A stretch of 12,034 bases of DNA. Origin: an uncultured Lachnospiraceae bacterium. Its GTDB lineage: Bacteria; Bacillota; Clostridia; Lachnospirales; Lachnospiraceae. Within the stretch, counting starts at the first letter, position 1, and the number at the start of each line of letters is the position of its first letter. The stretch spans positions 1 through 12,034 of the forward strand of contig CAJUHY010000069.1 of assembly GCA_910585895.1 (NCBI GenBank). The letters run 5' to 3'. The notes beneath the pieces were generated by a model. It saw nothing but the letters and a program-made list of their open reading frames with translations, searched no databases and was not told the DNA's origin. This document shows positions 1 through 5,499 of the stretch, in pieces. The translations under genes were made by a program, and so were the position numbers.

Positions 1-51
1 TTCTCTGTTGAGAAACTCCACAATGTGAAACAGGCTAAAGCCTAACAATAA

Positions 52-84
52 AAAAGAAACCCCTACAATCTAAGGGTTTCTTTT
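52..84 (-). terminator. Rho-independent terminator of tRNA-Leu
   Basis: An 11-bp perfect stem is formed by 52-62 (AAAAGAAACCC) and 74-84 (GGGTTTCTTTT), with an 11-base loop. On the minus strand the hairpin begins three bases after the tRNA 3' end, and its T-rich arm is followed by TATTG. It fits an intrinsic terminator for the leftward tRNA transcript. The T-rich arm on the + strand could make it partly bidirectional, serving an unseen gene to the left of the window. Confidence 0.85.
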
Positions 85-86
85 AC

Positions 87-170
87 TGCCGGTGATGGGA
101 CTTGAACCCATACGTTGTTGCCAACAACAGATTTTGAGTCTGCCTCGTCTGCCAATTCCGACACACCGGC
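87..170 (-). tRNA. tRNA-Leu (anticodon CAA)
   Basis: The minus strand folds into a complete class II tRNA of 84 bases. The acceptor stem is GCCGGTG/CACCGGC with discriminator A. The D-arm contains GGAATTGGCAGAC. The anticodon stem GCAGA/TCTGT encloses the loop CTCAAAA, giving anticodon CAA (reads UUG). A long variable arm (TGTT-GGC-AACA) is followed by the T-arm ATGGG-TTCAAGT-CCCAT. The long variable arm and A73 are leucine identity features. No CCA is encoded (GTA follows the discriminator), so it must be added by nucleotidyltransferase. It has its own promoter about 55 bases upstream and a terminator directly downstream, so it is a single-gene transcription unit. Confidence 0.97.
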
Positions 171-183
171 GTCTTTTTATTCT

Positions 184-206
184 GGTTGCCAGTACGCTCA
201 GCAACC
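184..206 (-). other. Hairpin in the tRNA-Leu 5' leader
   Basis: The 6-bp inverted repeat GGTTGC (184-189) / GCAACC (201-206) has an 11-base loop and lies in the predicted leader between the promoter and the mature tRNA 5' end. It has no T-run, so it is not a terminator. It could help separate the leader from the tRNA fold for RNase P processing, which is inference. Confidence 0.35.
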
Positions 207-225
207 TCTTAACATGACAGAAGTT

Positions 226-254
226 ATTCTAGCATATAAGAATCAAAAATGCAA
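226..254 (-). promoter_or_regulatory. Promoter for tRNA-Leu
   Basis: On the minus strand, -35 TTGCAT (249-254) and -10 TAGAAT (226-231) are separated by exactly 17 bases, and TG one base before the -10 makes it an extended -10. Transcription would start near 219, giving a leader of about 50 bases before the tRNA. It is a good sigma-70/SigA match by eye, placed and oriented as expected for the isolated tRNA gene. Confidence 0.75.
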
Positions 255-286
255 GTCCTTTTTTAAAGTTTTTTCAATTTGCTTTT

Positions 287-315
287 TTGACAAATTATTT
301 GCAAATGATTATACT
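287..315 (+). promoter_or_regulatory. SigA-type promoter for ridA-pepP
   Basis: A consensus -35 TTGACA (287-292) is followed after 17 bases by TATACT (310-315), predicting a start near 322 and a 5' leader of about 70 bases before ridA. It is back to back with the leftward tRNA promoter; the two -35 boxes are 32 bases apart across a very AT-rich stretch with T-tracts, which can act as an upstream activating (UP-like) region for both. Confidence 0.85.
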
Positions 316-390
316 ATAAATGAAATTGCTGTCATAAACCAATACTAAAGACAGCGATAAAATATGATTACGTAGAAAAGAGGAAGAAAA

Positions 391-768
391 ATGAAAAAAT
401 CAATCAATGCACCGAAAGCGCCAGCAGCAGTGGGACCTTATGTACATGCCGTAGAGGCAAATGGACTGATTTTTACCTCAGGGCAGTTAGGTTTGATACC
501 GGAGAGCGGCACATTGCCAGAGGGTGTAGAGGCGCAGACACACCAGAGCTTGAAAAATCTTGCCACAGTCTTAGAAACGGCAGGCAGTGACCTTGAACAT
601 GTGGTGAAGACAAGCGTATTTTTGGAGGATATCAATGATTTCGCCAAAGTCAATGAAGTTTATGCCCAGTATTTTCAGGGAGAGACGCCTGCGCGTTCCT
701 GTGTACAGGTGGCAAAGCTTCCCAAGGGCGGGCTCGTGGAAATTGAAGTAGTTGCAGTGAAGAAATAG
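391..768 (+). CDS. ridA: RidA family 2-iminobutanoate/2-iminopropanoate deaminase
   Basis: This 125-residue protein has the usual length of the RidA/YjgF/UK114 family. These soluble homotrimers hydrolyse reactive enamines and imines (for example 2-aminoacrylate from PLP enzymes) to keto acids and ammonia, protecting PLP enzymes. Family landmarks seen are APAAVGPY near residues 10-17, the FTSGQLG strand-turn at 28-34, and the C-terminal signature PARSCVQVAKLPKG with catalytic Arg102 (E. coli R105 equivalent) followed by VEIEVVAV with Glu117. All active-site residues I know of are present, so it should be an active deaminase and not a divergent Rid subgroup member. The ATG at 391 has AGAGGA six bases upstream. 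It lies about 70 bases downstream of a strong promoter and 43 bases ahead of the aminopeptidase gene, so the two are probably co-transcribed. Confidence 0.95.
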   Translation: MKKSINAPKAPAAVGPYVHAVEANGLIFTSGQLGLIPESGTLPEGVEAQTHQSLKNLATVLETAGSDLEHVVKTSVFLEDINDFAKVNEVYAQYFQGETPARSCVQVAKLPKGGLVEIEVVAVKK

Positions 769-811
769 GTGATTGTCTAAGTAAAGAAAGATTAAAAGGA
801 GTAGAAAGAAA

Positions 812-2608
812 GTGGCAGCAGTCGAAGTATCTGACAGAATCGATATGTTTCGCGCTAAGATGAGAAAGCGTGGAATTGACATGTATATCGTGCCTACCTC
901 AGATTTCCATAACTCTGAGTATGTGGGAGATTATTTTAAGGCAAGGAGTTACCTGACTGGCTTTACCGGCTCAGCGGGGACAGCGGTCATCACGCAGGAA
1001 GAAGCCGGGTTGTGGACGGACGGCAGATATTTTATTCAGGCACAGAAAGAATTATCGGATAGTCCAGTAACGCTTTACCGGATGGGGGAGGAGGGAGTTC
1101 CTACTGTCAAAGAATATGTCAAGGAAAATCTCTGTGAGGGCGGCTGCCTGGGCTTTGACGGCAGGGTGGTCAATGGCGAAGCCGGCGAATTATACGCGCA
1201 GATTGCGAAGGAGAAACAGGGAAGTATTGCAGCGGAGGAAGACCTTGTTAGCGTAATTTGGAAAGAACGTCCGCCATTTCCGGTGAATCCGGCGTATATT
1301 CTGGAAGAAAAATATGCGGGGGAGAGCGTTTCTGATAAGCTGTGCAGGCTTCGGGAGAAGATGGAAGAGAAACGTGCGGATATCCATATTCTGACGTCCT
1401 TATACGATATTGCCTGGCTGTTCAACATCCGCGGGGAAGATATTGTGCATGTGCCTGTCGTGATGTCGTTTGCGGCGGTCACGATGGAAGCATGTACCTG
1501 GTTTGTTAATCCGGAGGCTCTCGATGATAACCTCCGCAGTTATTGTGCAGACAATAATATTTTACTTGAACGTTATGAGGGAGTTTATGATTATGCAAAG
1601 GGTATATCAGCAGATAAGAAAGTGCTCCTCAATAAAAATATTGTCAATTACCGAATTTGCAGCTGCCTGAAAGCGGAAATTTTACAGGGGACGAATCCCA
1701 CGGAATGGATGAAGGCTGTTAAAAATGAGACGGAGATTACCAACATCCGCAATGCACATGTAAAGGATGGCGTTGCGTTTACCAAATTCATGCATTGGCT
1801 TAAGACACATATTGGGCGGGAAGAAATAAGCGAAATTTCTGCAGCCGAATACCTTAAGGCGCGCAGACAGGAGCAGGAACTGTTTGTAGACTTAAGTTTT
1901 GACACCATCAGTGCGTATGGGGCCAATGCAGCCATGATGCACTATTTGGCAACGCCTGAGACAGATGAAATATTACAGCCTGGCGGATTTCTGCTGGTAG
2001 ATTCCGGTGGGCATTATCTGGATGGGAGTACGGATATCACGCGGACATTGGCTTTGGGTGCGTTGAGTGATGAACAGAAACTTTATTTTACCACAGTATG
2101 CCGCAGTAACCTGAATCTGGCTGCGGCAAAGTTTCTTTACGGCTGCAGAGGGACCAGTCTGGACATTCTTGCCCGGGGACCTCTGTGGAATCTGGGGCTG
2201 GATTACAAATGCGGCACCGGACATGGCGTCGGCTATCTACTCAATGTCCACGAAGGCCCCAATGCATTGCGCTGGCGGCAATTGCCGGAACCAAACAGGG
2301 ACTGTGTGTTGGAGGAGGGGATGGTGACTACCGATGAACCGGGAGTTTATCTTGAAGGAAAGTACGGTATCCGCACGGAAAATGAGCTTCTCTGTAAAAA
2401 AGCCGAAAAAAACGAATATGGGCAATTCATGGAGTTTGAAATTATAACTTATGCACCGATAGATTTGGATGCTATCCTGCCGGAGGAGATGACAGCCGCA
2501 GAGCGCAGACGTCTGAATGCGTACCATGCTATGGTGTATGAGAAGATTTCCCCATTTCTGGATAGGCAGGAACGTGAATGGCTCAAAGAGTACACCAGGG
2601 AAATCTAA
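812..2608 (+). CDS. Xaa-Pro aminopeptidase (M24B, three-domain APP1 type)
   Basis: Cytosolic metallopeptidase that removes the N-terminal residue when proline is in position 2. At 598 residues it belongs to the long, eukaryote-like APP1 form: two creatinase-like N-terminal domains (about 1-160 and 165-305), a pita-bread catalytic domain (about 310-535) and the C-terminal M24_C extension to 598. The two metal ions, normally manganese, would be held by Asp397 and Asp408 (VDSGG...DGSTDITRT), His471 (TGHGVG), Glu509 (TDEPGVY) and Glu523 (GIRTEN); substrate-binding His377 (MMHYLA) and His480 (NVHEGP) are also present. The start is GTG with AAGGAG ten bases upstream; an ATG at 845 would lose the first 11 residues and lacks a good binding site. 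No signal peptide is seen. It sits 43 bases after ridA without a terminator between them, suggesting co-transcription. Confidence 0.93.
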   Translation: MAAVEVSDRIDMFRAKMRKRGIDMYIVPTSDFHNSEYVGDYFKARSYLTGFTGSAGTAVITQEEAGLWTDGRYFIQAQKELSDSPVTLYRMGEEGVPTVKEYVKENLCEGGCLGFDGRVVNGEAGELYAQIAKEKQGSIAAEEDLVSVIWKERPPFPVNPAYILEEKYAGESVSDKLCRLREKMEEKRADIHILTSLYDIAWLFNIRGEDIVHVPVVMSFAAVTMEACTWFVNPEALDDNLRSYCADNNILLERYEGVYDYAKGISADKKVLLNKNIVNYRICSCLKAEILQGTNPTEWMKAVKNETEITNIRNAHVKDGVAFTKFMHWLKTHIGREEISEISAAEYLKARRQEQELFVDLSFDTISAYGANAAMMHYLATPETDEILQPGGFLLVDSGGHYLDGSTDITRTLALGALSDEQKLYFTTVCRSNLNLAAAKFLYGCRGTSLDILARGPLWNLGLDYKCGTGHGVGYLLNVHEGPNALRWRQLPEPNRDCVLEEGMVTTDEPGVYLEGKYGIRTENELLCKKAEKNEYGQFMEFEIITYAPIDLDAILPEEMTAAERRRLNAYHAMVYEKISPFLDRQEREWLKEYTREI

Positions 2609-2691
2609 TATCCGTTATTATACAAAACCACAAAAAACCTAAGAAAATTTTTCTTTTAAAAATATTCCATATAGTGTAAAATAGGAGTGAT
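2609..2691. other. AT-rich gap before polA, no clear signal
   Basis: This 83-base gap contains a weak A/T-only inverted repeat (AAGAAAA at 2641-2647 and TTTTCTT at 2649-2655) and possible -10 boxes TATAGT (2670-2675) or TAAAAT (2677-2682). None has a convincing -35 at the right distance. Whether polA has its own promoter here or is read from ridA cannot be decided by eye. Confidence 0.4.
2683..2687 (+). promoter_or_regulatory. polA ribosome binding site
   Basis: AGGAG lies four bases before the ATG at 2692 and seven bases before the ATG at 2695. Spacing favours 2695, which would make the protein begin MQKIVLIDGHS and lose one Met. The sequence alone does not rule out the first ATG. Confidence 0.6.
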
Positions 2692-5430
2692 ATGATGCAG
2701 AAAATAGTTTTGATTGACGGACACAGCATTCTCAACCGGGCGTTTTTCGGAATCCCGGATTTGACAAATGCAGAAGGGCTCCATACCAATGCCGTATATG
2801 GATTTCTCAATATTCTTTTTAAGATTTTAGGGGAGGAGAAGCCAGATTACCTGATGGTGGCTTTTGATGTTCATGCACCCACTTTCCGCCATAAGATGTA
2901 TGCGGAATATAAGGGGACAAGAAAGCCCATGGCAGAGGAACTGCGGCAGCAGGTTCCTGTAATGAAGGAAGTATTAAAGGCAATGGGCGTTGTCATCCTG
3001 GAGAGAGAGGGATATGAAGCAGACGATATTCTGGGAACATTGGCAAAGCATAGTGAGCAGCAAGGGCTGGAGGTGTCTCTGGTGTCAGGAGACAGGGACC
3101 TCTTACAGCTTGCCAGTGAGCACATTAAGATACGCATTCCCAAGACCAAACGGACAGGGACGGAGATTGAAGATTACTACGCCAGCGACGTAAAAGAGAA
3201 ATACCAGGTAACCCCAACGGAGTTCATTGATGTGAAAGCGCTGATGGGAGACAGTGCAGATAATATACCAGGGGTGCCGGGAATAGGCGAGAAGACGGCG
3301 ACCAACCTGATTGCAGCCTATGGCAGTATTGAGAATGCTTATGAGCACATTGAAGATGTGAAGCCACCGCGGGCGCAGAAGAACCTGAAGGAATACTACG
3401 AAATGGCGAAGATGAGCAAGACGCTGGCGACCATTGAAGTGAATGCGCCAGTGGAATACGATATCAGCCAGGCAGCGTTGGGTAATCTGTTTACGCCGGA
3501 AGCTTATGTGTGGATGAAGAAGCTGGAATTTAAGAATATGCTGAGCCGCTTTGATTTACAGGCTTCGGCAAATCCTTTGGAAGAGAAGTTCCAGAAAATT
3601 ACAGACAAAGCAGAAGCCGATAAGGTATTTCAACAGGCTGGGGAGAAAGGCAGAATAGGATTCTGTCTGTTGTCAGACCCCAATCGGGAACCAGTAGAAA
3701 AACAGGGACAGCTTACGCTGGAGGATTTATGGAAAGCGAATCCCGATAACAATGAGGCGGGGCAGAATCAAGCGGGTTCCCATATTCTGGGAATCGGTAT
3801 TGCTTATGGTGAAGAACAAATCTGCTTTCTTATGGTGAATGAAAATATTACAGGAGATTATCTCGTGGCGGAGACGGAAAAACTTATAGATACGGTCTCT
3901 ATGGCTGCGACATTTGATTTAAAGTCCCAGCTTCCTTATTTTACCATTTCTGAACAGGCGAGAGGTCATATGGAGGATGTGCTGATTGGGGCCTATCTTT
4001 TAAATCCGCTGAAGAATGATTACAGTTATGATGATATAGCCAAGGAGCATTTGGATTTGCTGGCGCCGGCAAGGCAGGATTTGCTGGGTAAATTATCCTT
4101 AGGACAGGCAGCCAGCGATAAGCCGCAGGAAATTTTGCAATATGCCTGCTGGTTTGCGTATGTGTCTTTGCGGGCGGCACAGGTGTTGTCTGAGAAGCTG
4201 ACGGCAGGAGGAATGTGGAAACTATACCGCCAAATTGAAATGCCGCTTTTGTATACGCTTTATGAGATGGAGCGAGAGGGAGTTCTGGTAAATGCGGACC
4301 AGCTCAAAGCTTATGGAGAGGATTTATCAGGGAAGATTGTGGAACTTGAGCAGGAAATCTATGCAGATGCCGGAGAGAAGTTTAATATCAATTCCCCCAA
4401 ACAGCTGGGCGTAATTCTTTTTGATAAACTAAAAATGCCCTACGGTAAGAAAACGAAGACCGGATATTCTACAGCGGCAGATGTGTTAGAGAAGCTGGCA
4501 GGCGAATATCCATTAGTATCCAAAATATTGGAATACCGGCAATTAACAAAATTGAAATCCACTTATGCGGACGGTTTGGCGAATTTTATTGAGGCAGACG
4601 GCAGGATTCACTCCTGTTTCCATCAAACCATCACTGCCACCGGAAGGATTAGCAGTACAGAACCTAATTTGCAGAATATTCCTATTCGTATGGAATTAGG
4701 GCGGCAGATAAGGAAAGTATTTATTCCCCGGGAGGGCTGCGTACTGATAGATGCAGATTATTCGCAGATAGAGCTTCGTGTGCTTGCCCATATGTCGGAA
4801 GATGCCAATTTAATTCAGGCTTACAGGGAAGCGCAGGATATCCACAGGATGACGGCGTCCCAGGTATTCCATGTGCCGTTTGAGGAGGTGACTTCCCTGC
4901 AGCGAAGGAATGCCAAGGCGGTAAATTTTGGCATAGTGTATGGCATCAGTTCTTTTGGGCTGAGCCAGGATTTGAGTATTACGACCAAAGAAGCGTCACA
5001 ATATATTGAATCTTATTTTGAGACGTATCCCGGCGTAAAGCAGTTTTTGGACAGGCAGGTGCAGCAGGCAAAGGAACAGGGGTTTGTCACCACAATGTTC
5101 GGCAGGAAAAGACCGGTGCCGGAGTTGTTCTCAAGCAATTATATGCAGCGTTCTTTTGGTGAGCGGGTGGCTATGAACTCACCGATACAGGGGACAGCAG
5201 CAGATATCATCAAGATTGCCATGATACGGGTAAGCCAGTCTTTAAAGGAGCAGAATCTAAGTTCCAGGCTGATACTGCAGGTTCATGATGAATTGCTGAT
5301 AGAGGCAAGAGAAGATGAGGCTGCGCGTGTAAAAGCTATTTTAAAAGAAGATATGGAGAAAGCAGCAGCGCTTTCCGTAAATCTGGAGATTGATATGAAA
5401 CAGGGAAAAGACTGGTACGAGGCACATTGA
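2692..5430 (+). CDS. polA: DNA polymerase I (proofreading domain inactive)
   Basis: Family A polymerase of 912 residues for Okazaki fragment processing and repair synthesis. Residues 1-290 are the 5' nuclease: Asp9, Asp59, Glu109/Asp111/Asp112 (YEADD), Asp134/Asp136 (SGDRD) and Asp187/Asp190 before the helix-hairpin-helix GVPGIGEKTA. Residues 300-495 occupy the 3'-5' exonuclease position, but the catalytic carboxylates are gone: FDTET becomes FCLLS, and the last Asp position is Tyr490 in YACWFAY. Residues 500-912 are the polymerase: motif A DADYSQIELR with Asp688, motif B RRNAKAVNFGIVYG with Arg738, Lys742, Phe746 and Tyr750, and motif C QVHDELL with Asp866/Glu867. Polymerase and 5' nuclease should be active and proofreading absent, as in Bacillus and Thermus enzymes. 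Two ATGs are adjacent; the second (2695) is seven bases from AGGAG and may be the true start. coaE follows 69 bases later. Confidence 0.97.
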   Translation: MMQKIVLIDGHSILNRAFFGIPDLTNAEGLHTNAVYGFLNILFKILGEEKPDYLMVAFDVHAPTFRHKMYAEYKGTRKPMAEELRQQVPVMKEVLKAMGVVILEREGYEADDILGTLAKHSEQQGLEVSLVSGDRDLLQLASEHIKIRIPKTKRTGTEIEDYYASDVKEKYQVTPTEFIDVKALMGDSADNIPGVPGIGEKTATNLIAAYGSIENAYEHIEDVKPPRAQKNLKEYYEMAKMSKTLATIEVNAPVEYDISQAALGNLFTPEAYVWMKKLEFKNMLSRFDLQASANPLEEKFQKITDKAEADKVFQQAGEKGRIGFCLLSDPNREPVEKQGQLTLEDLWKANPDNNEAGQNQAGSHILGIGIAYGEEQICFLMVNENITGDYLVAETEKLIDTVSMAATFDLKSQLPYFTISEQARGHMEDVLIGAYLLNPLKNDYSYDDIAKEHLDLLAPARQDLLGKLSLGQAASDKPQEILQYACWFAYVSLRAAQVLSEKLTAGGMWKLYRQIEMPLLYTLYEMEREGVLVNADQLKAYGEDLSGKIVELEQEIYADAGEKFNINSPKQLGVILFDKLKMPYGKKTKTGYSTAADVLEKLAGEYPLVSKILEYRQLTKLKSTYADGLANFIEADGRIHSCFHQTITATGRISSTEPNLQNIPIRMELGRQIRKVFIPREGCVLIDADYSQIELRVLAHMSEDANLIQAYREAQDIHRMTASQVFHVPFEEVTSLQRRNAKAVNFGIVYGISSFGLSQDLSITTKEASQYIESYFETYPGVKQFLDRQVQQAKEQGFVTTMFGRKRPVPELFSSNYMQRSFGERVAMNSPIQGTAADIIKIAMIRVSQSLKEQNLSSRLILQVHDELLIEAREDEAARVKAILKEDMEKAAALSVNLEIDMKQGKDWYEAH

Positions 5431-5484
5431 TGGGACCGGTTAGAAATGAGACAGGTAATATGCCGTGATAAGGCACATGAGAGA

Positions 5485-5491
5485 AGAGGAG
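5485..5491 (+). promoter_or_regulatory. coaE ribosome binding site fixing the start at 5500
   Basis: AGAGGAG sits eight bases before the ATG at 5500, which begins MQVIGITGG, the normal CoaE N-terminus. The reading frame is open further upstream to an ATG at 5446, but that codon has no ribosome binding site and would add 18 residues unlike the family. 5500 is therefore preferred. Confidence 0.85.
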
Positions 5492-5499
5492 CTGAAATT

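Noticed and set aside
32..43. Small AGGCT/AGCCT hairpin at the left edge
   Set aside because: Five pairs with a two-base loop and no neighbouring gene visible; likely chance.
115..348. 77-codon + strand open frame across the tRNA region
   Set aside because: It runs antisense through the tRNA-Leu and through both promoters, has no ribosome binding site and no recognisable protein features.
2641..2655. A/T-only inverted repeat as a terminator after the aminopeptidase gene
   Set aside because: No G or C beyond one pair per arm and almost no loop, so the hairpin would be too weak to end transcription.
2654..2682. Promoter for polA with TTTTAA and TAAAAT
   Set aside because: Poor -35 match and the -10 abuts the ribosome binding site, leaving almost no leader; not supported.
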